A stretch of 64,000 bases of DNA from Brevundimonas goettingensis (GCF_017487405.1 NZ_CP062222.1:1597001-1661000), one strand, 5' to 3'; numbered from the stretch's first letter, positions 44,901 through 52,764 are shown. Notes: generated from the sequence alone by a model not told the origin. Translations and numbers: made by a program.

Positions 44901-45122
44901 CCAGCCGCCGGTCGGCGGATTGACTGGCAAGGCCGCCAGATCGAAGGCCCCGGGCAGATGGATGTCGTCATCCTTCCAGGCCGCGCCCTCATCGATCCAC
45001 AGGCTCCAACCTTCGTCGGCGATGGCCAGGGCGCCAGCGCCCGCAGCTGCGGATTCTGTGGCTGTGACGGCGACCACGGAGGCGGTGCCGGCTGTCAGGA
45101 AACCTCGTCGATCCAGCTGCAT
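41997..45122 (-). CDS. glycoside hydrolase family 2, Tat-exported
   Basis: 1041 aa. The N-terminus (LDRRGFLTAGTASVVAVTAT) is a twin-arginine signal. Jelly-roll sugar-binding domain (about 95-225, WWSKAVDIPAEAAGRRVLLNL), Ig-like domain (about 230-345), TIM barrel (about 360-650) with the acid/base in VQYTLQNEIGANL and a probable nucleophile Glu in FIVEFGEMQG, then C-terminal beta domains. Beta-galactosidase/glucuronidase/mannosidase-type retaining enzyme acting on a glycan in the periplasm; the exact sugar is not deducible. It follows the TonB receptor on the same strand, suggesting a polysaccharide-use pair, but a terminator hairpin separates them. Confidence 0.85.
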   Translation of the reverse strand: MQLDRRGFLTAGTASVVAVTATESAAAGAGALAIADEGWSLWIDEGAAWKDDDIHLPGAFDLAALPVNPPTGGWDALKSVDALTVSLPTTVEEHLWGRFGTRPYGPDEYRYAETDNVPQYGAYKGVSWWSKAVDIPAEAAGRRVLLNLRGARLRAEVFLNEILVGYSIMSELPFSCDLTEAMRPGQANRLAIRITNPGGRYDWRDSTTMVWGKVKLFASHGFGGIDRGLALSLHPMTGRIDDAWVLNTPEPRTVTGLMDILLEQPVAASAIPSLRSKAGVELVDDRTGQRVPAVVRLDALETLGDRRLRARFTVTAPTAKLWDLETPNLYRLRFRWAETPEAIDTREPRFGFRWFGVEGVGTDALLRLNGRRTRLYSAISWGYWGYNGLWPTPELAKREVTAAKTLGLNTLHFHRNVGKPEVFAAMDEMGLMRVMEPGGGRHAVGRDLQPGESLSPADAFSRDFMVEKCRAMARAFRSHPSLVQYTLQNEIGANLANPDVQFVLKAIHDEDPSRAVVLNDGFVKRGAAQAMYLPYNDHYFRSDVEEWGGWWVEHQAAGDQWYDRFYKSKDDYVHMQKGKPFIVEFGEMQGCAVADNHVKIVADILAHGGKSYDLGDHKVVVAATSAYLDRWGFRGAFQTTEALFLSVGRKAYESWRNYLENIRLGETVDVACVSGWESTAIENHSGIVDNLRYFKADPELLGQALRPVMAVAKPKALAYALGETAELDLWLFNDAATSATGEIVVSLTGPSGAETVFARRPAPQQTPDQFSYLVAESVRSPAFAEEGLHRLRVTVGGVTSERELWATGPAAARRPLRIGVSGIARSLRTKLEGLPGVTLEDVIAGGRYDGIIASGLKADEIARRQIGEETGLEAQPTPGQTPPVVLGELPEEVLAAVRAGTPLLAVIQEDGLADGVAKQLSGLGLFDYAGQVGGLRAPWMGNWNYVRAHSTFDGVPVDCGMSVLHQVEGQPSNGLVIEGQGVEVIAAYSRDHDRQNGAASFIVRKDGMRVLVHRLPDMAGPLQTRWLANAVGWLAEDTSHA

Positions 45123-45138
45123 AGCGGTCCGCTTTCAT

Positions 45139-45170
45139 AAAAAGGCGGGCGTCGGCGAACCGACGCCCGC
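45139..45170 (-). terminator. intrinsic terminator/attenuator between TonB receptor and GH2 genes
   Basis: On the minus strand a perfect hairpin (GCGGGCGTCGG / CCGACGCCCGC, 4-nt loop, 45145-45170) is followed by TTTTT. It lies 40 bp after the receptor stop, and the U-tract ends only about 16 nt before the GH2 ATG. It should cut transcription after the receptor and leave GH2 to read-through. Confidence 0.8.
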
Positions 45171-45210
45171 AGGCCATCCCGGGGAAGGAGAATAAGGGAC
45201 GGCAGTCCGG

Positions 45211-48200
45211 TTAGAACGACATCCGCGCGCCGACGAAGAACTGGCGGCCGGTCCGGCCGAAGGAGGTCGTCACGGGGCTGGCGGAGTAGGCATAGCGATC
45301 GTTCGCCTGATCGGTGAGGTTCAGGGCCTCGACGGTCAGGCTGAAGTTGTCGTTGAACTTGTAGGTCGAGGAGAAGTCGACATTGAGGGTGGCCGCGCTA
45401 CCTCCAAAATCATTGACCAGGGGACTGTCGCAGACACCCGGATCGCAGGTGCCGGTCGCCAGCGGATAGGTCGTCTGGTACTCGGCGCGATACGAGGTCG
45501 AGACACGCGCCGAGAACTTCGGGACTTCGTAGTAGAGTGTGAAGTTGAAGGCGTCAGGCGAGGCGCCGAGGAACGGGCCCTTGCCCACCACGAGAGGCTG
45601 CGGGCTCAGAATGTAGCTCAGCTCGCTTTCGATATGGGTGTAGTTCGCTTGGATGCCGAGGTTTTCGAAATACCAGGGCAGGAATTTCAGAGCCTGCTGG
45701 TAGGACAGTTCAATGCCTCTCAGATAGCCCCCGGGAGCGTCACGGAACTGGCGCACCCCGAAGAGCTGGTCGCTGTCGAGATAGGCCCGCTGGTTGGCCA
45801 GATTGGCATTGGGAACCGCGCCCGGCGCATCGAGGAAGGCTTCGCGCAACTGGGCGATCTCGTCGGCCGAGAGGATTTCCGACAGCCGGTTCTCGCCGAC
45901 CAAGGTCTGCGGGAAGCTGCTGATCTCCTTGTCGAAGAGGGCGACCGAGAACAGGGCGTCGCGGGCGAAATACCATTCGAAGCTGAGGTCGTAGTTGGTG
46001 GCGCGGAAGGGCTGCAGCTTGGGATTGCCAAGGGTGATGCTGCCGCCCGTGGTGGCGCCGGCGGTGTTGGGTACGGAGAAGGCGGTGATGCTGGGCGCCA
46101 GATTTCCGAGCAGGGGGCGGGCCATCACCTTGGCGGCGCCGAAGCGCAGGAACATCTTGTCCGACAGCTCATAGACGACGTTCACCGACGGCAGGGTGTC
46201 GTCATAGTCGTTGGTCGCCGAGACCTGACGGGCCGTGGTTGTCAGGCCGCTCGATTCCAGTTCAGTCAGGGCGTAGCGTACCCCGACATTACCGCGCAGA
46301 CGTCGATCGAACAGCAGGGTGTCGAAGTCGGCTTGCAGGTAGAAGCTGGTGTCGGTCTCGTCTACGCCGAATGAGCTCGCGGGGCTGCGCAGCCTGGACA
46401 GCCGCCAGTCGCCCCATTTGTTGATACAGTCGCAGGTGAAGCCGAACCTGTTGTCGAAGGCCTGCAGGTTGGGCGCCCAGAACGACGTCGGCATGCCGTT
46501 GGGCACATCCAGCCCCTGCCCCCAGGAGATCAGCTGGCCCATGTCCTTGACGGTTGTGGGCGAGCCCCCCTCGAGCAGACTGGGGTTGACGGTGTCCCCG
46601 ATCAGGCGCTCGGCCTGGCTGGTGCTGAAGCCGAATTGACGCTGGCCGCCGCCGAACTTCAACGTGATGCTGTCGTTGGCCTCGAACGCGAAGTCGAGCC
46701 TGCCGCCGCTGTAGGTGTTCTCGACCGAGCGACGGTAGTTCCTCAGGGCGGAGAAGCCCTTCACGAAATCCCACTTGGTCGGATCGGCTGTGTCGAACCC
46801 GAAATTCATCAGCGGGAAGTCGCCGCCGCCACGAGCGTCATAGACGAAGTAGTCGTTGCCGGCCGTGCCGTTGCCGGAGTCCAGGCGGGTGAACTCGGCC
46901 AGCAGGCCCTGGCTCTCGTTGGTCGACTTCGAGGCGCCGTAGGTAAAGTTCAGGCGCAGCCTGTCGGTGAACTGGTGATCGACATTGATCGACAGCTGCT
47001 GGAACTCGGTCGTGAAGGTCCCTGAGTCGGCCGCCGAGCGGAAATCGACATTGCCCAGCTTCAGATAGGTCGCCTGGCTGCCGTCGTCGCTGACGGCGGC
47101 GTCGATCAGTCGCGTCGCGGGTCGGCCGATGAAGGCGCCGCGCATGGCCAGGCCGTAAGGGTCATTGATGTAACCCGGGGACAGCGGATTGTTATAGTAT
47201 TCGTAGACGTCCAGGTTGTTGGGATTGAAGCTGAAGCCATAGCCCGGGACGAGCGCGCCGCCGTTCTGGGACTCCCCGCAATCGATGGCGTCCCGGATAC
47301 GGTTCCCGTTGGAGCCCGTCAGGACGGGCTGCGAGGTGCAGGTCGAATAAAGGGCGCGCCTCTGGGCCGCAGACCCCTGGTTCGTATTGACGGTCCCCGG
47401 GCTGGGCGCGCCCGGCCGCGCGGTATTGTAGCTGTAGTTCGTGGCGTTGGGGATCACGCCGGAGGTATTGTTGCGGTTCAGGCCAACGGGGACGATCTGA
47501 TAATTGACCGAAGAGCTGTCGAACGTGGAATAGAGGCCATCGACACTGACGGTCGTCCGGTCGGTCGGTCGCCACTGGGCGCCGAGCGTCAGGCCCAGCC
47601 GCTCCTGTTCGATCTCGCGGTGATTGATCGTGGGCAAGGCGGGAATACGCACCAAAGATCCACGTCCGTTGCCGTTGATCAGGGCGTAGGCGGCGGGATC
47701 CGACCCGGTCATCAGGGCCAGGGCATTGGGGTTGGTGACGTTGGGAATCGTCGTGCCGATGGGACGTGCGAAGCCCTGGTATTCCGATCCGGCCGGGGTG
47801 CTGGTGCCCTGGAAGGTGGCGCCGCGGTAGGCGTAGTCGCTCTGCCCCGGACCGCGCTCGTAGCTGTCGCTGATCGAGTTGCGCTTGTTATAGGCGACCG
47901 AGCCGAGGATTCCGAACTCGCCGATATGGTTGAACCGCCAGCGATCGGAGATCAGCCCCGCCACGCGCGGATTGTTGGTCTCGCCGTTGGCGTAATAGGC
48001 ATCCTGGACAGAAAGGCCGAAACGCCGACCCGGGAAATTGAACGGGCGACCGGAAACCAGATCGACGGTGGCGCCGAGCGCGCCTTCATCGGTCTCGGCC
48101 GACGCCGTCTTCTGAACCTTGAGGGAGCTGAACAACTCCGAAGCAAAGGTCGAGAAATCGAAGCCGCGGCCCCGGTTGGGGCTGGAGCCAGAGTCGTTCG

Positions 48201-48615
48201 AACCTGCAGTCGAAAGGGTTTCGAGGCCGTTCAGCCGTACCCGGGTGAAATCCCCGCCCAGGCCCCGGACCGAAATTGTGCGCCCCTCCCCGTTGTCCCG
48301 GTCAATCGAAACGCCAGGCAGACGTTGCAGGGACTCGGCCAGATTGGCGTCCGGGAAGTCGGCGATGTCCTCCGCGTTGATGGCGTCGACCATGACATTG
48401 GAGTTGCGCTTGGTGTCGAGCGCTCGGCGAAGCGAAGCGCGGATGCCGGTCACCACGACTTCCTCGACCTCGCTGGCTTGGGAGTCGGCCGCCGGCTCGG
48501 CGGTCGGCGGTGTTGTCTGGGCCTGGACCGCACCCGCCATTAGGATTCCCGACGCCATAACGGCGATCAGGGACACTGAAGACAACAAGCCGCTGTTCTG
48601 CTGAGTATTTTTCAC
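45211..48615 (-). CDS. TonB-dependent receptor (Caulobacter-type, carbohydrate-associated)
   Basis: 1134 aa from a GTG with AGGAGGG 8 nt upstream. Signal peptide (LIAVMASGILMAGAVQAQ), TonB box region EVEEVVVTGIRASLRRALDTKR, plug domain (about 60-200; DFPDANLAESLQRLPGVSIDRD, ISVRGLGGDFTRVRLNGLE), then a 22-strand barrel ending in the outer-membrane signature RQFFVGARMSF. Its length and plug fit the TIGR01782 class that imports oligosaccharides in Caulobacterales. Outer membrane; ligand presumably a product of the polymer cleaved by the adjacent GH2 enzyme. Confidence 0.93.
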   Translation of the reverse strand: MKNTQQNSGLLSSVSLIAVMASGILMAGAVQAQTTPPTAEPAADSQASEVEEVVVTGIRASLRRALDTKRNSNVMVDAINAEDIADFPDANLAESLQRLPGVSIDRDNGEGRTISVRGLGGDFTRVRLNGLETLSTAGSNDSGSSPNRGRGFDFSTFASELFSSLKVQKTASAETDEGALGATVDLVSGRPFNFPGRRFGLSVQDAYYANGETNNPRVAGLISDRWRFNHIGEFGILGSVAYNKRNSISDSYERGPGQSDYAYRGATFQGTSTPAGSEYQGFARPIGTTIPNVTNPNALALMTGSDPAAYALINGNGRGSLVRIPALPTINHREIEQERLGLTLGAQWRPTDRTTVSVDGLYSTFDSSSVNYQIVPVGLNRNNTSGVIPNATNYSYNTARPGAPSPGTVNTNQGSAAQRRALYSTCTSQPVLTGSNGNRIRDAIDCGESQNGGALVPGYGFSFNPNNLDVYEYYNNPLSPGYINDPYGLAMRGAFIGRPATRLIDAAVSDDGSQATYLKLGNVDFRSAADSGTFTTEFQQLSINVDHQFTDRLRLNFTYGASKSTNESQGLLAEFTRLDSGNGTAGNDYFVYDARGGGDFPLMNFGFDTADPTKWDFVKGFSALRNYRRSVENTYSGGRLDFAFEANDSITLKFGGGQRQFGFSTSQAERLIGDTVNPSLLEGGSPTTVKDMGQLISWGQGLDVPNGMPTSFWAPNLQAFDNRFGFTCDCINKWGDWRLSRLRSPASSFGVDETDTSFYLQADFDTLLFDRRLRGNVGVRYALTELESSGLTTTARQVSATNDYDDTLPSVNVVYELSDKMFLRFGAAKVMARPLLGNLAPSITAFSVPNTAGATTGGSITLGNPKLQPFRATNYDLSFEWYFARDALFSVALFDKEISSFPQTLVGENRLSEILSADEIAQLREAFLDAPGAVPNANLANQRAYLDSDQLFGVRQFRDAPGGYLRGIELSYQQALKFLPWYFENLGIQANYTHIESELSYILSPQPLVVGKGPFLGASPDAFNFTLYYEVPKFSARVSTSYRAEYQTTYPLATGTCDPGVCDSPLVNDFGGSAATLNVDFSSTYKFNDNFSLTVEALNLTDQANDRYAYSASPVTTSFGRTGRQFFVGARMSF

Positions 48616-48705
48616 TGCAAATCCCTCCTGGAGCGCCGGCTCTTTTGGGCCCGGTCACGGTTTCTGATGCGGGCGACAGCCCTTGGTCACAGTCGGCGGA
48701 AGATT

Positions 48706-48717
48706 GACACCGGTGTC
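48706..48717. promoter_or_regulatory. 12-bp palindrome, candidate LacI-type operator
   Basis: GACACCGGTGTC is perfectly symmetric with a central CG, the form of LacI/GalR-family operators. It lies 91 bp upstream of the receptor GTG. No LacI gene is in the window. An AT-rich stretch at about 48838-48862 may be a promoter. Confidence 0.4.
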
Positions 48718-49032
48718 GCCTCTCCCCGTGCTTCGGCCGAAGTTGTCCAAGAGGCCAAGCGCAGGCCGCGCTTCCCTTGATCTGTTCCTGGGTTTCACTC
48801 CGCCCCGGTCTTCACGCCGGTAGGCACGGATTTACGGTAGCTATATAATAATACAATTCAAGCTATCCGCGGCAGAATTGTTGGGCCGGGACTGTTTGTA
48901 TCAAGGTCGAAACAGTTCGGGCCGAACAGCGATCCTCATTCCGCCGCAGCCGTTGCACTTTCCACAACCCGTCCATGGTGCGGTTCGCACCATCAGTCGC
49001 GCGCTTGGCGCCGGCCGATCAAAGTCGGATAT
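48718..49032. other. upstream region of the TonB receptor
   Basis: About 315 bp without a gene. It holds the AT-rich segment 48838-48862 (coding strand TTGAATTGTATTATTATA), the best candidate promoter for the receptor. It would imply a leader of about 200 nt that includes the palindrome. Confidence 0.4.
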
Positions 49033-49114
49033 GCGCCAGAAGCGGTCCTTCGCTGCCGCGTGCAAACACGACATTCAGCGTGCGCTCGAACGTCGGCTTT
49101 CCGGCGGATAGCCT
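49033..49114 (+). repeat. dispersed 82-bp intergenic repeat, copy 1
   Basis: Begins GCGCCAGAAGCGGTC and ends CCGGCGGATAGCCT. The same 82 bp recur in direct orientation at 49687-49768 with about a dozen mismatches. The core ACACGACATTCAGCGTGCGCTCGAA is identical in part (two blocks of more than 15 bp). Non-coding in both places. Confidence 0.8.
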
Positions 49115-49313
49115 CCCGACGGCTCCCGTTGAGAACGTTTTTCGGCCGGCACTTCCGAACTCAATCGTCGTAAAGGTGCAACGTAACAGGCCCAGAGATC
49201 TCGCTGAGCCAACCTGAGCGTGGATGGCGTGACCAGCAGCTTGATGACGTCCCTCCTGTTCCAAGCCGGGCGCTAGAACCTTCTAGTCAAAGTCACCCTT
49301 GAAAAGTAACGCG

Positions 49314-49365
49314 ATTTTACATTCTTGCCATGATCTGGCTACGTAATTTCACGTAGTCAGGTTCG
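49314..49365 (+). promoter_or_regulatory. conserved upstream element of the 59-aa gene
   Basis: ATTTT at 49314 and GTAATTTC at 49343-49350, the latter exactly 15 nt before the ATG, at the same spacing as upstream of the paralogue at 12929. The second block here lies inside a palindrome CTACGTAATTTCACGTAG (49340-49357), a possible operator overlapping a promoter. Confidence 0.5.
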
Positions 49366-49545
49366 ATGACCATAAGCCGACTAACTGCCGCCTCTGCCAG
49401 AGCCAAAGCCGCCAAATGCCTCAAAGCCGCAGAACTAACCTCAAATCCGATCCACAGGGCCGAACTGCTCAGCTTGGCGGCCATGTTTGATGAGAAGGCC
49501 CGCAAACTCGGTGGGGGCGATAGGTCTCCGACAAATGAAGGCTAA
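49366..49545 (+). CDS. 59-aa helical protein, paralogue of the 12929 gene
   Basis: 59 aa (MTISRLTAASARAKAAKCLK... ending ...DRSPTNEG). Two helices, AKAAKCLKAAELTSNP and RAELLSLAAMFDEKARKLGG, match the 62-aa protein at 12929-13117 along the whole length, including the single Cys. Too short for a 60-aa cutoff, hence easily missed. The shared upstream element and the retained frame show it is a real gene. Codon usage is less GC-biased than in neighbours (CTA, TCA, AAA are frequent), which suggests recent arrival. Confidence 0.62.
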   Translation: MTISRLTAASARAKAAKCLKAAELTSNPIHRAELLSLAAMFDEKARKLGGGDRSPTNEG

Positions 49546-49585
49546 CTTCACGATCGGGGACGGCTGCGCACGACTTGCGATTGGC

Positions 49586-49664
49586 GGAACGTCCGCTTGC
49601 TGGTGGTCTGGGCAATGTCCACGTGTTTTGGCCTAGTGCCGGGGACCAAGTCGACTCAAAGCGA
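49586..49664 (+). repeat. second dispersed intergenic repeat, copy 1
   Basis: Begins GGAACGTCCGCTTGCTGG and contains GGGCAATGTCC and GTGCCGGGGACC. A matching 79-bp copy is at 51609-51687. A short partial copy (GGAACGTCCGCTGACTGGCGA) lies at about 52592, and related GCGGACATT/GCGGACGTT pieces lie at about 50420, 51020 and 54413. Confidence 0.75.
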
Positions 49665-49686
49665 TCATCGCGCCGACGTCTCAGAA

Positions 49687-49768
49687 GCGCCAGAAGCGGT
49701 CTATCAATGTCGCCCGGCAACACGACATTCAGCGTGCGCTCGAAAGTCGGCTTTCCGGCCGATAGCCT
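49687..49768 (+). repeat. dispersed 82-bp intergenic repeat, copy 2
   Basis: Second copy of the 49033-49114 repeat, beginning GCGCCAGAAGCGGTC and ending CCGGCCGATAGCCT. It lies just upstream of the secreted protein gene at 49825, directly after the other repeat type, so the two form a composite block. Confidence 0.8.
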
Positions 49769-49824
49769 AAGGCGGCTTCCGACCCATGGCGGACATCATG
49801 CGAAAACCATGCAACGTTATCGAT

Positions 49825-50373
49825 ATGAAAAATGTCATGGCGACCGCAGCCTTTGCCCTCTCGATCAACGCAGCGACGGCTAACGCTCAGACTGTGCAAA
49901 TCGGGCAAGATCACGCCCCGTCCAACTCCACCTTTCTGGCGGGCTACAGAGCCAGCGCGAGCAACGGCCCTTTAGCGGGAGTGTGGATCACAGAGTTTTT
50001 CCGCACCAATGAACAACCCTACCGGTTCCTCGCTCGTCGTGCGCTCGCCGCCACGGCTGGGGAAGAGCAGGTTCAGGTCATTGATGAGCGGGAATGCCCT
50101 GCTCTCGCTTCTGTTTTGGAGTCGCTGAACGGCCTGCCGATGCCGACTGTAAGGGTTCGGAATCTGTCTCGGCAAGATAGTTTTGGCCCGTTTTTCCCGT
50201 CGCCTACTACTCAGCGGACGGAGGCCGCAAGCTACACGATTTGGGCCTCGGCCACTCAGTCCGATGGCTCCTTTGCAGATTTGCGAGTGAGTGGAACGGA
50301 AGGTCAGATCGGCGGCTGGGGCCGGTTCGCAGACCAGCTCCTCTTCAGATGCTGGTCCTCTGTGACGCAATAG
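49825..50373 (+). CDS. secreted protein, paralogue of the 53529 gene
   Basis: 182 aa from the ATG at 49825, chosen for the signal peptide that follows (NVMATAAFALSINAATANAQ). The mature part shares an ordered set of motifs with the protein at 53529-54041: F.AGY, EF, FLARR, a Cys before VLE.LN.L..P..RV.N, then W..A.QSDGS.A..RV, and WGRFADQLLFRCW near the end. Two Cys probably form a disulfide. Family unnamed. Unlike its paralogue it has no DUF4329-like neighbour, so it may be a solitary immunity-like or adaptor protein. Confidence 0.68.
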   Translation: MKNVMATAAFALSINAATANAQTVQIGQDHAPSNSTFLAGYRASASNGPLAGVWITEFFRTNEQPYRFLARRALAATAGEEQVQVIDERECPALASVLESLNGLPMPTVRVRNLSRQDSFGPFFPSPTTQRTEAASYTIWASATQSDGSFADLRVSGTEGQIGGWGRFADQLLFRCWSSVTQ

Positions 50374-50454
50374 GCTTCAGGCATTCAGAAATGACAACGC
50401 CGAGGTCCCGTATCCACCCGTTGCGGACTTTCACAACGACCGATATTTTGAAGC

Positions 50455-50955
50455 ATGATTGCAGCGCTTGCCTTTGCCCTGGGCCTCCAGGTTGCTCCAA
50501 TTTCACCGGCGCTGCCGCAGGATCCGGGAACTGAGCGTCGCGCCGCGGCGGCTGCCCTTTTTCCGCGACAGGCTTACACGGCCGAGTACCATCACGGGAT
50601 GAACATGGCCGCTGCTCGTCTTTCGGCCGAGGTGCTGAACGCGCGGGGCGTGAACCTTTATGACCGTGACTTCCGCCTGTCGGACCGCTTGGCGGCCAGG
50701 GCGATCGCCTCGCCCGATGCTCTTATCGACCAGGCGATCCTGTGCGTCTCTGAGCCGATCGCGCAGAGGCTAGGCGTCCCGGACCTGCTAGCGCTCAAGG
50801 CTTTCGCAACGAGTCCGGAAGGGCGTAATTTCTGGTCGTTCTATTTCAGCAATCTTCAATGGATAGCGTGCTTCGACCGGCCGGTCAGGCTGTATCTGGC
50901 ACCGTTCGTGGAAGAAGATCTCGCCGCCGTGATCGCTGAGACCCCACCGAAGTGA
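50455..50955 (+). CDS. secreted hypothetical protein
   Basis: 166 aa. A weak signal sequence (IAALAFALGLQVAPISPALP), then an all-helical domain: EYHHGMNMAAARLSAEVLNARG, LSDRLAARAIASPDALIDQAI, VPDLLALKAFATSPEGRNFWSFYFS. Two Cys (in ILCVSEP and WIACFDR). Not recognised. It lies between two repeat remnants, in line with the other small secreted genes of this stretch. Confidence 0.55.
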   Translation: MIAALAFALGLQVAPISPALPQDPGTERRAAAAALFPRQAYTAEYHHGMNMAAARLSAEVLNARGVNLYDRDFRLSDRLAARAIASPDALIDQAILCVSEPIAQRLGVPDLLALKAFATSPEGRNFWSFYFSNLQWIACFDRPVRLYLAPFVEEDLAAVIAETPPK

Positions 50956-51074
50956 TGCCAATCTCACTTGGGGTGAGGGTCCGGTGTCGGGCGGCAGGCG
51001 AAAGACCGCTCTCGACCCGTTGCGGACGTTGATCCAACCTTGCATGCGAGCTGCTTTCGGAAGACTCATCTCGG

Positions 51075-51572
51075 ATGAACAGACGAGCGCTCTTCATTGC
51101 GATTTCCACCACAGGTGCGCTCTTTGTCGGAGGAGCCTGTCTCGCCCAAAGCCGAACAGAGACAGCTACCGCTTTGCTGGGGCGGACGGGAGCCACCCTT
51201 ACCGTTCGTTCGGTCGATGACCCGCAACGCCCCGGAACAGCGAGACGCACGGCCATCCTCGTGGGGTCCAACGGCGTCACCCGCACAATGAGGTTGAACG
51301 ACGGGGGCGGATTGGTGCGAAACAACTCGATCAACCTGATCGCCATCCACCCCGGCGACGACTTCAAGCTTGTGAGCCAGCGAGACTGCGTTGACGTCGA
51401 TCCCGTTCACGCACGTCTGACCGCGTGCCCGGTGCGGCAAGCGTGTCGTGCTCAACCCGATGAAATTTATGTAGGGCGTTGGGACTGGATGAACGGCTTC
51501 GATCCGCCCCATGCCAGCTTCACGTTCAGATTCAGGTTCCTCCCGTCATATGAAGCAATGTGCTCCACCTGA
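51075..51572 (+). CDS. secreted hypothetical protein
   Basis: 165 aa with a signal peptide (ALFIAISTTGALFVGGACLAQ). The mature region has a Gly/Arg beta-rich segment (LLGRTGATLTVRSVDDPQRPG) and four Cys in the C-terminal half (RDCVDV, TACPVRQAC, AMCST), suggesting two disulfides. RWDWMNGFDPPHASFTFRFRF near the end has the feel of a beta-sandwich. No family assigned. SD-like CTCGGATG context is poor. Confidence 0.55.
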   Translation: MNRRALFIAISTTGALFVGGACLAQSRTETATALLGRTGATLTVRSVDDPQRPGTARRTAILVGSNGVTRTMRLNDGGGLVRNNSINLIAIHPGDDFKLVSQRDCVDVDPVHARLTACPVRQACRAQPDEIYVGRWDWMNGFDPPHASFTFRFRFLPSYEAMCST

Positions 51573-51608
51573 ACTGGAGCGCCCGCTTCCCACCCCTAGG
51601 GGAAGACC

Positions 51609-51687
51609 GGAATGTCCGCTCACTGGTGATCAGGGCAATGTCCGCGTTCTGGCATGATGCCGGGGACCGAAATCGACCCAATGCGGA
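51609..51687 (+). repeat. second dispersed intergenic repeat, copy 2
   Basis: Begins GGAATGTCCGCTCACTGG and contains GGGCAATGTCC and ATGCCGGGGACC. It aligns over 79 bp with 49586-49664 and lies in the non-coding gap after the secreted protein gene. Confidence 0.75.
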
Positions 51688-51719
51688 CGCTCACCGATGC
51701 CAAATTCAGGACGATGGGT

Positions 51720-51938
51720 TTACAGGGGCAGTATTACCACTCGCTCGTAGCCTCCCCTTCCGTCGCCGGTCGGCAAAACCGCGAGTTCGTCATTGGGGTA
51801 GTTGATGAGGTCCCGCACCAAGCGGGCGAAATCCTCGCTATGCTCACGGTTGCAGACGAGCACAAAGCCGCCTTCTCCGGTCGGCTCCACGGTGTATTCA
51901 GCTGCACCCGCCTTCAGGCGATCAAGTATGCGTCCCAT
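51720..51938 (-). CDS. 72-aa hypothetical protein
   Basis: 72 aa: RILDRLKAGAAEYTVEPTGEGGFVLVCNREHSEDFARLVRDLINYP then DELAVLPTGDGRGGYERVVILP. It looks like a small alpha/beta protein with a central helix, cytoplasmic. No strong ribosome site, but the composition is protein-like and the frame is free of low-complexity filler. Function unknown. Confidence 0.45.
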   Translation of the reverse strand: MGRILDRLKAGAAEYTVEPTGEGGFVLVCNREHSEDFARLVRDLINYPNDELAVLPTGDGRGGYERVVILPL

Positions 51939-52064
51939 AGCGTTGGTTATGAAAATGCGAACGCCACAGATTGTCCAGCGTCACAATATCAGAGGTTCAT
52001 GAACGGGAGCGCAGTTGACCGGCGTTCCGACCCTTTATGCCCTGCGATCGACCTTCTCAGCGTT

Positions 52065-52292
52065 TCAGGTCTCGCCGCCGGAATCATCTCTCTCTGAACG
52101 AGCCATAGCGATGCGGGCTTTCAGGGACCTCCGGATTGCCAGGCCGTGCAATGCCGCAGCGACTTCACCGAACGCATAGCCCTCTGCAACGAGCGCGGTG
52201 CGAAGGGTCTTTGTTGATGCGGCGCCCCCACTGTCCGCAATCTGATAAGCCCGTTCGAGGACCGGAAGTCGCGAGATTGATGTCCTCGTCAA
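52065..52292 (-). CDS. 75-aa helical protein of the duplicated microcassette, copy 2
   Basis: 75 aa from a TTG that overlaps the stop of the membrane-peptide gene (TTGA). The core VLERAYQIADSGGAASTKTL, LRTALVAEGYAFGEVAAALHG and LAIRRSLKARIAMARSE is homologous to the 31717-31923 protein at the same positions. The frame is open further upstream, but that part would overlap the peptide gene entirely. Same coupling and order as in copy 1. Confidence 0.62.
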   Translation of the reverse strand: MTRTSISRLPVLERAYQIADSGGAASTKTLRTALVAEGYAFGEVAAALHGLAIRRSLKARIAMARSERDDSGGET

Positions 52293-52417
52293 AGAGCATG
52301 CTCCCCCAGCCACGCGGAAGCGGCGACTAGGGCCGCCAACCCGATCCCTGCCAACAACAACCAAATCCAAACCCACGTCGCGGGGCGGAAGACTTTGGGG
52401 CGGGGACGGCGACGCAT
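52289..52417 (-). CDS. 42-aa membrane peptide of the duplicated microcassette, copy 2
   Basis: 42 aa from the ATG at 52417: basic head MRRRPRPKVFRP, membrane helix ATWVWIWLLLAGIGLAALVAA, short tail ending in EHAL. Homologous to the 41-aa peptide at 31920-32045. About 50 bp upstream on the coding strand lie TTGTCG and CTAGAAAC, a reasonable match to the alphaproteobacterial housekeeping promoter, with ACCGCCT shared with copy 1. Confidence 0.6.
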   Translation of the reverse strand: MRRRPRPKVFRPATWVWIWLLLAGIGLAALVAASAWLGEHAL

Positions 52418-52764
52418 GGGTCCTCTGCGGGCTGAGCGACGAACGAAGGGAGGGAGTTTCTAGGCGGTAACCCGAACCCTCGACAAGCTCCACCGGCTGC
52501 GACGCTGGGGCAGACTACAGGTTACCCGGATTGCGGCATCCCCCGTACGACCCAGCCGACCCGAGCGACTGCTTCCCACCCCCAGCCGAAGTCCGGAACG
52601 TCCGCTGACTGGCGACAAGGGCACCCCTTCAACAGATTGCGCAACGTGCCACCGAAAGGCGGTATAGGAAAATCGTCCTACGCCTACGTCCGGAGTTGGC
52701 GCAGTGCGCCATTAACACTTCCCAAGTCGGCCGGGCATCCCGCCTCGCGACATGGAGAAGCATA

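Noticed and set aside
42228..45140. 970-aa plus-strand open frame
   Set aside because: Antisense to the GH2 enzyme, which has a signal peptide and catalytic motifs.
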